DNA from: Branchiostoma belcheri
Taxonomy: Eukaryota; Chordata; Leptocardii; Amphioxiformes; Branchiostomatidae
NCBI RefSeq assembly: GCF_001625305.1
Contig: NW_017804120.1
Coordinates: forward strand, 355,553 to 419,552
DNA length: 64,000 nucleotides
Direction: 5' to 3'
Shown here: one piece after another, positions 31,829 to 44,365 of the stretch
How the letters are laid out: each line of letters opens with the position of its first letter
Position numbering within the stretch: position 1 is the stretch's first letter
Notes under the pieces: generated by a model
What the model was told of the DNA's origin: nothing
What the model saw: the letters and a program-made list of their open reading frames with translations, nothing else
The model's database searches: none
Position numbers and translations under genes: made by a program

Positions 31829-33330
31829 ACATTATTATACGGTATCTAATTGGCCAGGCAGTATCAAATTTGCCCAATTAAACAGTATCGAATTCGCGAA
31901 TTGGCAAGATAATGTATAAAATTGAAAATGCAGGATCCACAGTACGCCATTCATATTTTTTTGGCTGGCGAAAAAAAGGAGGCCAGTACCAAAAAGCTAG
32001 CCTGTGTAACCCAAGCTCCGGGGGGCTCCCTACATAGTCCGCCACGGGGGCCGGCTGGATGTTGGGCGGCCGGCAAAAGCGATTTAATCAGGCTACCAAA
32101 AAGCAAGCAAGATGAAAACCGCTATATACTACGTAGAAAACTACACTCCTCTTAACATCCGAAAACCCACAAATTACTGAAACAGTGGGATCCTTTGCCT
32201 TCCTCTGTCTTCAAAACAGAAGTCAAACCCAGTAGTTTTTACTAGTAGCTATCAGTAGTTCTATGTGTGCTAATCGCCTGTTTTTATACGTTCTTCTGTT
32301 CCTGCAATTAGCCCTCGGCAAGAATTTGCAATAAACAATTTATTAAAAACACGTCAAGAAATAAGCCGAAGCCTGAATCTCTGCTTTTAAGGCACTTATA
32401 AATATCTGCTGTTCAAAACACACATACAACAAAAACATGCAAACTAGATGCTGTATTGTCAGTTTTGTAGCCCGCAAAAAAGCCAGAATTAGATGATTTT
32501 TTGCCCTTAAATCTAACTATCAGTGTTGCTATAAGAAAATATGGGAGGGGAGGGGGGCGTTTTAGTATAAGTTACTGACATGTCTTTGAAGTCAGTATAC
32601 GGCACGACTTTCGTGTAAAAGGTACTTTCTTGATATTAGGTATTGTAGATGAATACTAACTGCAGAAAGTCTGTTCTCTATTTTTGACTCTATAAACAAT
32701 ATATTAATCAGACGCAAATTTGTGATCCCTTTTACTCCCCCATTTTCCTCGTTTTGTACATGTTTACGCCTTTTATGTTTAACCTTTTGTCATCCCTTGT
32801 CCGATTCGCCAAAAGCAGCGTAAAAGGTCACTTAGCTTCGATTCGACCACTTCATTTTTTCTCTCCGGACACTTTTGGGCCCTTTGTTATCTTCCACGGT
32901 GACAAATGGTCAAGCGGTCATTCCGGGAATGGTCAGTATACAGTGTACTGGCCCCTACATGAATAGAGATGCCTTTTGGAGGCTACACGGTCGATTCATG
33001 GTCTGTTAGAAGCGACATCTAGCGGAATTTTCCGTCACGACATGCTCTCCAACGATATGATGTCTTTCTTGGATAAAATAGCATCCGTATATATAAGTTC
33101 TCACTCTTAACATCAAGACCACCTTGCCACCTTCAATTCTTTTTCAAAATATCTTTTTAATAGAATTTTCTTTCTGTTGCAATGCAATTGAAATCCTCTA
33201 GGAGATAATTTTGTCGCTTCCTGCTAACTTTCTTCAAATCTCATTCAAATCCATCGATGATTTCGCTATTCGTTATTCTGTCCAAAAACTTACCCAGTCA
33301 AAAAAAATTGCTCCGAAAAAAACCCATACA
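31829..33330. other. Intergenic, no gene recognised
   Basis: A half foldback with GGGGGCTCCCTACATAGTCC near 32022 is the only structured item. No supported coding frame is present before the LINE. Confidence 0.45.
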
Positions 33331-33344
33331 CTTGTTATCAACCT

Positions 33345-36215
33345 AACGGATGTAGCACCGTAGACTACATGATTTCTAGTCAATTATTCCTAAAACACAT
33401 TCTATTATTCCGTGTCAATCCGTTAACTGAATTCTCAGACCATTGCATGCTGTCAGTATTTATCCACTCAAAGTCCGCTAAACCCCATGTCCGAGAAAAG
33501 CTTAGAACTTCTAACGTCAGACCAGTACCTAAACGATTTAACTGGAATGAAAAATCGGCGCAAAACTTTCTCCAATCCCTGAGCCAACCTCGCTTCTCAC
33601 TAAGACTACACACCATTTCCCGCGAAAATCTCACCAACGTAACCACCCCTGATCAAATTGAAAACATTGTTTCCGAATTCAGCTCTTTGCTAAGAGAAGC
33701 TGGACATGAGTGTCTGAATCTAAGAGGGAAAAGAAAACATACAAAGAAAAAACAAAACAAACGGTGGTTTGACAAATCTTGCACGGAAATGAAACGTGAA
33801 ATAAAAAACTTGGCTAACCTACTTGTAAAAAACCCATTGAATCCAGAAATTCGTGGAAGATTTTTCACTGTAAAAAAAGATTACAAAAAATTGGTTAAGA
33901 AGAAAAAACGTGATTTCCATCAACAAATTATGGATGAACTATCTTCTCTAAGAGAAACTAATCCAGCGTCCTTCTGGAACTTAATAAACAAGCTAAAGCC
34001 TGAAAAAACAACAGCAAATAACCAGATCTCCAACGAAGATTGGTTCAACTACTTTAGCAACCTCAGCAAACATTCACCAGACAATAATAATATAGACACT
34101 CCAGCCGTAGACTCCACTTTGACTAGTAACCCTATCATGTCTATGGACAATTCTATTCTGGATGCCCCTATATCAGAGAAAGAACTGGACATTGCCATCT
34201 CTAACTTAAAAAATAACAAATCAAGTTGCGATGATTTGGTTATAAACGAAATGCTAAAGTGTGGAAAGCCCATTATAAAGAAACCTCTACTAAATATATT
34301 TAACTCCTGCCTTAAAAATGGTTATTATCCTAAAGAATGGTCATTGTGTCATATTGTACCTATTCATAAGTCCGGAGACACCTCCCTACCAGACAATTAT
34401 CGGGGTATATCCATAATTAGTTGTATGGGAAAATTGTTTTCGTCTATTTTAAATACCCGCCTTGTTAACTTTGCAGAACATTACAGCCTTTTCAAACCAC
34501 AACAGGCCGGTTTTAGAAAGAAGTTTAGAACAGCTGATAACCTTTTTGTTTTGTCTACTTTAGTTTGCAAATATCTCAGCAAGAATGCAAAACTCTTTGC
34601 TTGTTTTGTAGATTTTAGCAAGGCTTTTGACTCAGTTTGGCGAAAAGGTCTATTAGAAAAATTGAACAAACTTGGAATAGGAGGAAATTTTTTACGCATA
34701 ATACAAGACATGTATTCAAAAACTACAAATTGTGTTAAAACTAGCCACGGTCTTACGGAAAACTTTGTAACTAACTGTGGGGGTTCGACAAGGCTGTAAT
34801 TTGAGTCCAACACTTTTCAACTTGTTCATAAGTGATTTACCAGAGGAGTTCGACGATCATTTTTGCAATCCTCCTACCTTACATAATAAGAAAGTGTCAT
34901 GCTTATTATACGCTGACGATCTAGTACTTCTATCTGAATCCCAACGGGGCCTGCAAAGATCTTTAGATAATTTAGAAAACTATTGTAAATTATGGAATTT
35001 AAAAGTTAATCTTAAAAAGACTAAAGCCATTGTCTTTACAAAAGGAGGCCGTCTACCAAAAGACTGTCACTTCCTGTTTAGCAACAATGTAGTAGAGATT
35101 GTGACAAACTATTGTTACCTAGGTATTATAGTTAATTCAGCTGGCACGTTCAAGGCAAACAACAAATACTTACACAGCAAAGGTCTGAGGGCCCTCTTTG
35201 GAATTAATCAATCTCTTCACCAAGCAGACGCTACTATTTCAGTGAAAAACAAACTCTTTGATGCATGCGTAAAACCAATCTTGTTGTATGGTTCTGAAAT
35301 TTGGGGATCCTTTAAAAGTCCAAAATCATCCCCAATTGAAGCCATCCACTTAAAATTCTGCAAACAATCATTACATGTCCCCAAATCCGCCTGTAATCTT
35401 GCTGTGATGGCGGAATTGGGGAGATATCCTCTTAGACTTGAAGCCTCTCTCAACGCCATCAAACATTTCATTAGAATACGCCAGAACGTGCCAGCTGATA
35501 GTCTCTCAGCAGATGCCCTTCTGTGTCAGCTTGAGCTGGACACATCAGGTGCTAAATGCTGGGCTTCTGGAGTTCGCAAGACGCTAGAGGAATGTGGTTT
35601 TGCCTTTGTCTGGAATTCGCCAATGTCCTCTGTTTTGAATCCCTCTCAAATTATTCCATCCGTCCACCAACGTTTAAAAGACATGTATTTTCAATCTTCC
35701 ACAATGGAGATGCGTAACAACAACAAGCTAAGAACATATAGATTATTAAAAAACGATTACCTCGAGGAGGATTATCTAAAGATTCCTAACATCAAACACA
35801 GAACAGCCATCACGAAACTCCGGATTAGCTCCCACAAACTCCACATAGAAAAAGGCAGACACAACCATATTCCCTTGCAGCAAAGAATTTGCCGATATTG
35901 TGATTTAGTTAAGATAGAAGACGAGTGTCATTTTGTTGTAGATTGCTCTTTATACAATAGCGAGCGAAATATTCTTTTTAACTGTATTCAAAATAAGTTT
36001 CCTAGTTTTAAATATTTGAATAGTTTAGAAAAATTTATATATCTTATGAAATTAGACAAGCCGTGTTTTGTAAGTTCTATATGTTCATTCATCTACAATT
36101 GTTTTAAGAAGCGAGAAGAAGTCGATCCTGTAAACAATAGTATTATTTAGTTTGTCTTCATGACCTGTACTTAGCTCGAAAGAGCATAAATGTGCAATAA
36201 AGGTCTTTCATTCAT
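33345..36215 (+). mobile_element. LINE retrotransposon, 5' truncated, reverse transcriptase with one frame break
   Basis: The copy begins inside the endonuclease end (GCSTVDYM near 33350, then PLTEFSDHCMLSVF with the conserved SDH). The reverse transcriptase follows: NYRGISII (about 34399), QQAGFRKKFRTADN, FVDFSKAFDSVW with the motif A aspartate (about 34610), GVRQGCNLSPTLFNLF (about 34780) and YADDLVLL with the catalytic pair (34910). A C-terminal zinc-knuckle-like CRYCD...ECHFVVDC sits at about 35890-35945, and a stop at 36148. An extra base in a G run near 34780 shifts the frame between the finger/palm part and the motif B-C part, so this copy is dead. The 3' end is TGCAATAAAGGTCTTTCATT. 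Fragments of the same family lie at 20262, 44115 and 60176. The Jockey/CR1 group is likely, but the clade is not certain. Confidence 0.93.
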
Positions 36216-36883
36216 TTTATTGCAGAGCAATTTTACAGGTCACAAAGCCTGTTATCTACTGGTACATGTATAAAACTACACTTACATAAGGCTAACCTGA
36301 CCAATACAAGAGTGGGTGGCTTGTTTGGATATTAAATATCAACTCAAATGAAACGACCAGGACTGCCCTGGGCAGGTCATTATCCATTTGTAACCACCAC
36401 CCCCGCCTTCATCCTTTAGCCAATCAGAGTGAAGAGAAATGGCGGGGAAAAGGCCAAAATAGACAGTGGCGTGAAACACGTGAGCAAAATACACGTGAGA
36501 CAAGCCATGTGGGCTGTGCTAGAGCTAAGTAGGTTATATGTTCATAAGGACGGTGATATACCAGGCCATGCTGTATTCATCTTCAATATCAGGACAGTTA
36601 GAGGCAGCTGGCGTTATGTGAGCATCGGGCATTGCAGGCTGCTTTCTTTGGGTAGGTCTGTTTATTTTCTTTGTACCTTTTAGAATTTAAGTTTTATGTT
36701 TGCATGTTGTTTCTTACCGTCAAAATTCAAATAGCGGCCTTAAAGTTCGTTATTTTAAATCTCCAAGCAAATTTCTTGGTCTAAGACACCGCAGTTGGTT
36801 TTCCCATGCTATAGCCGGTGCGGGCCTATGCCAACTATGTAGTGTCCTGCCCGCAAAGAAATCTGGTTGGAGATTAAGACTTT
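36216..36883. other. Intergenic, no gene recognised
   Basis: A short frame (36429-36683) lies here without domain or splice support. The start of the minisatellite borders it. Confidence 0.4.
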
Positions 36884-38545
36884 GAAGGTATAAGATAATG
36901 TCAAGCTTATATCCTCCTACTTGTTTTGGTATTATCTTTGGCAAGGTAGGTAAGAAGGTTATATTTTTGTTGTCTTTTTTTTTTATTGTGGGTGTGTTGG
37001 ATATGGAGATTTTAAAAGACTGTGGAGGCAAGGTATAATACAATGTCAAAATCGTATTCCCACTTGTCTTAGTATTATCTTTAGACAAGACAAGAAGGTT
37101 ACATTTTCGGTGTTTTTTTGGTACATTGTGGTTGTGTTGAATATGGAGATTTTAAAAAACTATAGAGGCAAGGTATAAGATAAGGTCAAAATCGTATTCC
37201 CACTTGTCTTAGTATTATCTTTATGCAAGCTAAGAAGGCTATATTTTTGGTATCTTTTGTGTAAATTGTGGGTGTGTTGAATATGGAGATTTTAAAAGAC
37301 TATAGAGGCAAGGTATAAGATAATGTCAAAATCGTATTCCCACTTGTCTTAGTATTATTTTCAGACAAGATAAAAAGGTTATATTTTTGGTGTCTTTTGT
37401 GTACATTGTGGGTGTGTTGGATATGGAGATTTTAAAAGACTATGTAGGCAAGGTATAAGATAAGGTCAAAATCGTATTCCCACTTGTCTTAGTATTATTT
37501 TCAGACAAGATAAAAAGGTTATATTTTGGTGTCTTTTGTGTACATTGTGGGTGTGTTGACTATATGGAGATTTAAAAAAAAGACTGTGGAGGCAAGGTAT
37601 TAAGATAATGTTAAAATCGTATTCCCACTTGTCTTAGTATTATCTTTCGGTAAGACAAGGTTTTATTTTTGGTGTCTTTTGTGTAAATTGTGGGTGTGTT
37701 GAATATGGAGACGTTAAAAGGCTATGGACGCAAGGTATAAGATAATGTTAAAATCGCATTCCCACTTGTCTTAGTATTATCTTTCGGTAAGACAAGAGGG
37801 TTATATTTTAGATGTCTTTTGTGTAAATTGTGGGTGTGTTAAATATGGAGATTTTAAAAGACTATGGAGGCAAGGTATAAGATAATTTCAAAATCGTATT
37901 CCCACTTGTCTTAGTATTATCTTTCGGCAAGACAAGAAGGTTACATTTTGGTGTCTTTTGTGTGAATTGTGGGTGTGTTGAATATGGAGATTTTTGAAGA
38001 CTATAGAGGCAAGGTATAAGATAATGTCAAAATCGTATTCTCACTTGTCTTAGTATTATCTTTCGGCAAGGTAAGAAGGTTATATTTTTGAAATCTTTTA
38101 TGTAAATTGTGGGTGTGTTGAATATGGAGATTTTAAAAAACTATGGAAGCAAGGTATAAGATAATATCAAAATCGTATTCCCACTTGTCTTAGTGTTATC
38201 TTTCGGCAAGACAAGAAGGTTACATTTTTGGTATCTTTTGGGTAAATTGTGGGTTTGTTGAATATGGAGATTTGAAAAGACTGTGGAGGCAAAATATAAG
38301 ATGGTGTCAAAATCGTATTCCCACTTGTCTTAGTGTTATCTTTCGGCAAGACAAGAAGGTTACATTTTTGGTATCTTTTGGGTAAATTGTGGGTTTGTAG
38401 AATATGGAGATTTGAAAAGACTGTGGAGGCAAAATATAAGATGGTGTCAAAATCGTATCCCCACTTGTCTTAGTATTATTTTCAGACAAGATAAAAATGT
38501 AATATTTTCGGTGTCTTTTGCGTAAGTTGCGGGTGTAGTGTGTGT
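36884..38545. repeat. Minisatellite, about 12 units of about 141 bp
   Basis: Each unit holds AAGGTATAAGATAATGTCAA, CGTATTCCCACTTGTCTTAG, TGGTGTCTTTTGTG and GTGTGTTGAATATGGAGATT. The units at 38153-38450 carry shared variants (GGGTAAATTGTGGGTTTG), so neighbouring copies have been homogenised. Reading frames over the array are artefacts. Confidence 0.93.
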
Positions 38546-39129
38546 GTGTGTGTGGTTGTGTTTTCCTTCGTTAGCCTCGGATCTTGTGGATGGATCTTGT
38601 TGACGATGTTTGGTATGCGAGTAGATGTCCGCAAAGCAAAAGACAAATCTAAATATGGGCTCCCTAACGACTTTCTATGGTACTGCAGCAGAACGTTAAG
38701 TTTGTATTAATTTTCTTAACGTTAATGTTTTATTTCCTTGTTACTAATATTTAGTTTACTTAATTGGTTTTACCAAGCTGTTTTTACTGTTATGCCTAGT
38801 TATCGGTATCTATATTCTGTAATGTTATGCCATTGTCTCAAAATGTATTCGATGTGTAATTGTATTTTATTGCATGCGCAAGACGAAAACGCTGTTTATG
38901 ATTTTCGTATTTCAAATTCAAAAACACTGAAATGAATGCTTTATATATTTGGCAGATTCATAATATTCAATTGAACATATTTTGGATAATATGAAGATGA
39001 TGAATGCAAACTTAGGCACAAATTCATTTTCCTTTCAAGATGTAAACATGACATAGAATCAAACTGAACATTTTGTATATCATTGGCAGGATTCATTCGC
39101 CTACTTGTGTTTAAGATTACGTTGTTCGA
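38546..39129. other. Intergenic, no gene recognised
   Basis: A short (GT)n run at 38536-38560 borders AT-rich DNA without a supported feature. Confidence 0.45.
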
Positions 39130-39460
39130 ATAGAAAAACTCAGTCTTGTTTCAGTTTTCAATGCTGTGCGAGGTAAAGTTCCATTGTACATCTCTGACAT
39201 GTTCAGGTGGAAGTCTCCACCGATCATAAGAGTTCACACTCGCACGGCTGTCAAACTGTTTGCGGACTGGGACCCTTATCTGTTGAACTTCCCCGTAGCA
39301 AATTTGAACGGCTACAAGGGGAGCTTATTATGTCTTTTTTTCTTGTAATGTATAACGTTTGTCAGTTATTTGTGTTTTGTATGCCCAGCACTATCTGAAA
39401 AACAGTTTTTTTAATGTAACCTGAGTGTATTTTGCTGGTAAAATGAATAAATGAAATGAA
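39130..39460 (+). mobile_element. Probable LINE 3' fragment
   Basis: The frame reads AVRGKVPLYISDMFRWKSPP, then NFPVANLNGYKGS before a stop, and AATGAATAAATGAAATGAAA follows as a plausible 3' terminus. The first block resembles the (G..P.YL.D.F) segment of L2-type ORF ends. The assignment is weak. Confidence 0.4.
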
Positions 39461-39465
39461 ATGTT

Positions 39466-39690
39466 GACTTCGAATCTAAAGATTCTGGGCTCGAATTCTT
39501 AGAAGGCTCACATGTTATGCCCTTGGTAAGGCACTTAACACCTATTTCCTCACTCAATTCGGGTGAAAATGACTAGATAATTTCGGCTCTCGGATGAGAC
39601 GTAAAGGTTAAGGTCCCGTACTTTGCTTTGCGTAGTCTGTCGTGGTTGGGGCAAGCTGTCTCCTTCTTCTTCTTTGGTATGAGCAGTCAA
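39466..39690 (+). mobile_element. Probable second SINE type
   Basis: GGCTCGAATTCTTAGAAGGC resembles a degraded B box region. It is followed by TGCCCTTGGTAAGGCACTTA, a phrase close to the CCTTGGGAAAGGCACTTA block of the main SINE family, and a TTCTTCTTCT end. Confidence 0.45.
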
Positions 39691-39744
39691 CATCGTCTTG
39701 CCGATGAATCTGCTGCACTGGTTAGGTCAGGAAATTGAAGTCAA

Positions 39745-40110
39745 CTGCAGATGTTGGTGTTGGTTTCAGGTATTTGGTTTGGTATATACAATGTTAGGTG
39801 GTTAGTGTAGGTGAGCCAACTTATCCTTGAAGGATGCTAGAGTAGGCGCGGTGGCTGTCTCTACTGGCAGAGGGTTCCACTCCGGAATGGTGCGGGGGAA
39901 AATGTCATTTGCCTATACAGGGCTTTACATACAGGACTTACCGTGATAGGCCAGGGGATGCATATGCCGTAACTTGCGTTTTGGTCGGTGGATAGCAGAT
40001 AAGTTTTTTGTATTGACAGTGATGCAGCCATGATGTAGTTTATAGAAAGTTGTAAGTCTGGCAAATCTCCTTCTCTCCTGGAGTCTTCAGGGCTCTAATA
40101 GTTTTCCCCC
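39745..40110 (-). mobile_element. LINE C-terminal fragment
   Basis: The minus strand reads RRFARLTTFYKLHHGC, later RPKRKLRHMHPLAYHGKSCM, and PEWNPLPVETATAPTLASFK across a frame break. This is the common ORF end (RR..RL..FYK..H; FFPR....WN.LP) of L2/CR1-like LINEs. It is dead. Confidence 0.7.
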
Positions 40111-40184
40111 GTTCAGCTCAACAGACCGCCCGGTATAGGAGTGTTTCGCCTGTAGAATCGGAGCTTCGTACGCCAGGACTTGAT

Positions 40185-40312
40185 TAGCTGTATATAGCCC
40201 CACCGGTGAGCAAAATTTACCGGGGAAACTAGCTGAGTCTGGCGGGAAAGAGCTCCGGCAGCCCCGAAGAAAACTCGCCCCAACCTCGATAGACTAGACC
40301 CCAGGCTAGTGT
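40185..40312. mobile_element. Half copy of the TAGCCTGG foldback family
   Basis: It matches the right arm of 24176-24421 (CCGGGG-AACCTAGCTGAGTC, GAGCTCC-GCAGCCCCGAAG, CCAGGCTAG). The left arm is absent or strongly diverged. Confidence 0.6.
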
Positions 40313-40718
40313 TTGAGGAGAGCCACTCCTCTAGCACGCTAAATGTCACCACACTTACTCGCAGGGGTATGAGTGGAGCAACATTACTGTCTATACCTAG
40401 TCTTACATACTGTACAAAACTGGTGTACGGTTACGCCTTAAACTGGTTTATACAAAATACTGACAAAATACCAATGTCTTTTTACATGTAGTACTAGTAC
40501 TATCTAGAACTGTGCTTTGTCCACAACCATGCTCAGGCACGGTTCTGGATAGTCTGCGCGTATGCTTTATCCAGAACCATGTTCAGGCACGATTCTGAAT
40601 AGTCTACGCACACACATATCCAGAACCGACCCATTATAAAATTTACCTTTAGCATGTGGTGATGCACATTATGATTTTACTATACATCTATGGCCATTAT
40701 AGACAGTCGGAGCCGATA

Positions 40719-41995
40719 CGAGGGGTGATCAAAAAGTTCTCGGCCTCATCTAGAAAATAAAGGTCAAACTCCTATTCTTTGGTATAGCTGTATACTATGA
40801 CGTCTTACATCACTGCACACAAAAATTCAAACTTTTGTATTCATTAATGAGCACGTGACGCCCCGTGAAAATGGGGTGGGTGAGGACAAATCACAAAATG
40901 GCCGCAAAAGAAGCGTGTGCTGTGATCAAGTGTATCGATAAAAAAGGATGTGTCCTAAGGACATCCATGAAGACATGGTCAAGACACTCGGTGATGACTC
41001 CCCTTCTTATTCAATTATAAAGAAGTGGGTTACTAGCTATAAGCGCGGCAAGGAGAGAACCAAAGATGATCATATGTGAGGATACCACAAATCAGCACCA
41101 TGGACAATCCAGTTGAGGCCATCCATCACATGGTAGTAAATGACAGATGTGAGACTGGCCAACATGTAGCAGGTTCTTTGGCCTGTGTTATGACTCAGTT
41201 CACAATGTTTTGTCGAACATCCTGGGGATGAACAAACTGTCTGCACGGTGGGTGCCTCGAATGTTTTCTGAACATCAGAAGTTAAACAGGCTTGACATTT
41301 CAAGGAACGAATTCAGTCCAATCCATGCAATTTCCTCAAAACATTTGTAACCCAAGATGAGCTGGGTTCACCACTTTCAGCCCGAATCAAGACAACAGAG
41401 CAAACAATGGATGGAAGTCAAGAATTTTTTTCCGGCACCCCAAGAAGTTTTAGTGAGTTTCGTCCGTTGACAGGGTTTTTGCCTCTGTTTTCTGGGACAG
41501 TAAGGGAGTAATCATGATTGACTACATGCAAAGGGGTTAAAGAATCAATGGGGAGTACTATTCAACAGAATTAAGACATTTGAGGGCAACGATTAAAGAG
41601 AAAAGGAGAGGAAAGCTCCGAGCTTGCCTGCTGACAATGCACCTGTCCACACAGCACAGGGGTCAGCGACAGCAGCAAACGAATTTGGGTTCGCAGTCTA
41701 ACCCCACCCTGCCAATTCACCTGACCTAGCACCCTCGGACTTCTACCTGTTTCCTGAACTCAAGTTCCACTTACGTGGTCAACGTTTTGATGGTAATGAT
41801 GACGTCATCTATGCGGTATAGGCCTATCTGGGGGCTCCAGATGGAACCTTCTCCCACAAGGGGAAAGCAAAGCTGGAACATCACTGGACCAAGTGCATTG
41901 CAGTTAGAGAGGACTATATTATAAAATAGTGTAAGAAAAATTTTACTGCCCTGACGTTTTCTAGATGAGGCCGAGAACTTTTTGATCACCCCTCG
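40719..41995 (+). mobile_element. Mariner transposon, inactive, with intact inverted ends
   Basis: The ends CGAGGGGTGATCAAAAAGTT and complement are near perfect over about 38 bp and are flanked by TA on both sides (40717-40718, 41996-41997), so the element is 1277 bp, a normal mariner length. The plus strand carries a degraded transposase: IHEDMVKTLGDDSPSYSIIK and KWVTSYKRG (DNA-binding end), VLSNILGMNKLSARWVPRMF, DNAPVHTA (second catalytic Asp) and NSPDLAPSDFYLFPELKFHL (third catalytic Asp, D34D type). Stops and frameshifts break it. The ends remain good enough to be substrates for a related transposase. Confidence 0.93.
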
Positions 41996-42478
41996 TACAT
42001 TTAGTGCTCCCGATCGTTAGTCGTACCTGGTCGGCTGGAGTTCGGGAACAAATTCGGGAAAAGGTCGTAAATATGCAGCAATGGGTAAACCTTTCATTTT
42101 CCAATTCTTTCCCTATGGTTTTGACATAAACTTAAGACCCTACACTATTGAAGGTGTTTGTTTATTTCAGTATTTCTTTGTTGCGCAAATACAATCGGTG
42201 AACCTCCCTCAGTTGTTTTTTACAGCAAAAGAAAATACCTGCGTAAGACTGTCTTCTCTTTACGTCACTTGTATAGACAACAGCTGCAGAGTATTGCACT
42301 GAAGGCCACGTTCTATCCCTTGTTTGGCATTTCACTGATGGTAAGAATCAGTACAGCAAATAAACCTTAGACGCCAGCTGTGTACGTTAATCGCGCGTAG
42401 GCAGTCCATGAATAGATGCACAACTCCAATTGACTTGCACTCAGGCCATGTTGTCTTCATTATTTGGATGACATCCTC

Positions 42479-43234
42479 TGGGAACTCGGTTGGGTTAAGG
42501 CAGCCTATGGCTACTATGAGTAGCATTTCATACATATGCCTGTAACTTTTGATAGCTTGGTTGCACCACAACTAAACTTCACACAGTTCTAGTAGTACTT
42601 GAAACACATTGAATAAAGGTTATTTTGTTTTTACTACTTCTGGATTTTTGGGTTAAAAATCAACATTTTGGTTAAAAAAGGCTGTTTATTTCATGGCTTT
42701 ACGCGCAAGCGGTAACAACACCTTTCATCATGATATTTTACAAGTAGAAGGCCAACCCCCTATTCATTATTTTTGTCCGAGGCTATTTTGTTTTAAATGT
42801 CACTTATATTGTTTTTTTTGGGGGGCCAAAAACGACAGAAACAGCTATTTTTCTGTCATTTTTCGTTAAAAAATCGCCACAGTTAAAAAATATCGACTTG
42901 TATGCAAAATAGCCTCGGACAATTTTGATAAAAAAGTGATAATACGTAAACATGGATTACTCTAAAGATCAATTATGCTGTTTTCAGCTGCGCGTAAAGC
43001 CGTTTAAGTCATACTCCGTGAATAAAATGCGTAACAACGCGGGTTTACAAGAGAAACATACAAATGACCGCCGGTAACCCCGAATTCGAACACGCGTTCT
43101 ATTCGAATGACGTCATATCGAACATGGTGGAACATGATTCGGGTTCGAAACATGTATGTGGCAATCGTGCAGACACACGCCCAAACTCGAACATGAATAT
43201 CAGCCTAGGCCGCCTTAACCCAACCGAGAACCCT
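42479..43234. repeat. Separated inverted repeat, about 23 bp arms
   Basis: GAACTCGGTTGGGTTAAGGC (42484-42503) is mirrored by GCCTTAACCCAACCGAGAAC (43210-43230) about 0.7 kb away. Nearby AGGCCATGTTGTC (42448) recalls the 4468 MITE family. It may be a worn element. Confidence 0.45.
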
Positions 43235-43370
43235 AAAACTGAGCGTGCGAATAAAGGTTTGAAAATACGTTGCCTTCACTATCATGAAATTTACGTGGTC
43301 TAAGGTTGAACAAGTGAATAAACACACGAGTATGGTATGGCGAATAATGAATGAATGAATGAATGAACTT

Positions 43371-44114
43371 CCTTTCCGACATGGCAGGGAAAGAATGAGA
43401 AACACAAGGGAAAACAATGATTTACATTGATATAACTATAATATGAAGTAACATACAACTAAAACAACAGCTGGATAGCTATTCCCTACTTTATTGGTTA
43501 GGATTTTTAATTGCATAATGCAAACTGTTGATTTTCAAAATAAAAAAAAACGTTACATGCCCCGCATTCCAATGCTGGAGCAGGAAAGCTTGAAATACCT
43601 ACCAAAACACTTGAATACAGACATACTGTCAGTATGGAAATGCTCTGTGCAGGTGTTAATCAAGTTAAATCCCATCAGCCAATCAGCAAGAAATGCTCTG
43701 TGCAGGTGGAAATGCTCTGTGCAGGTGTTAATCAACTTAAATCCCAACAGCCAATCAGCAAGAAGAATAGAGGAAAGCTGCATGCCTATTGGTTGATGCC
43801 CTGCATTCCATTGTGATGACTCATGCCCAAACGTGGTAAACACGGCACACTAACACAGTAATACATTTGCTATAACACAATCAAAAAACTCAAATAAAAC
43901 CATTCTAAAAGCCTGTATCACAAAAATTTAAAAAACGCCTAGGGGTATTTGCCCACTGTACCTCCATACCAAATTTCAGGACCTTAGGCCCTAAAATGAA
44001 GAAGCTGAATCCATTTAAAAAATGGCAGGAGAAGAAGAAGGAGGAGAAGGAGGAGAAGAGACATCAGAAAAAGCAATATGGGTTCACCACCACTTCGTGG
44101 TGTGGTGAACCCAT
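43371..44114 (-). mobile_element. Helentron/HINE-like element, ATGGGTTCACCAC family, 3' truncated
   Basis: On the minus strand it begins with the hairpin ATGGGTTCACCAC...GTGGTGAACCCAT (44114-44078), then a TTCTCCTCCTTC tract. The body matches the full copy at 60478-62333, ending at the CCCTGCCATGTCG block. The sub-terminal repeat, stem-loop and CTAG are missing. An 80 bp internal segment (GGAAATGCTCTGTGCAGGTG) is duplicated near 43637 and 43707. Confidence 0.75.
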
Positions 44115-44250
44115 AATGAATGAAGACCTTCATTGTATATTTGTGTTCTACAGAACTAAGTACAGGTCGCATGGGTACAGAACATGAACATAAACATATA
44201 TACATTACATACATATGAACATAGGAGTAAATAAATGTCTAATTTCTATT
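44115..44250 (-). mobile_element. LINE 3' tail fragment
   Basis: AATGAATGAAGACCTTCATT and the following CTACAGAACTAAGTACAGGT match 20275-20390, the LINE 3' end on the minus strand. The Helentron-like element at 43371-44114 abuts its CATTCATT terminus. Confidence 0.7.
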
Positions 44251-44365
44251 CATAGACTCTTTATTTTCATTTCTTCACATTTTCTTCCTTTACTTTTCCT
44301 CATCGTTTTCCGCTATTTTTTTTGCTACTTATGAGATCTATTCGCTCATTTTTCAGCTGCAGATG

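Noticed and set aside
42081..42370. Two overlapping plus-strand frames of 70-73 codons
   Set aside because: Not recognised, no convincing splice sites, and no start context beyond chance.
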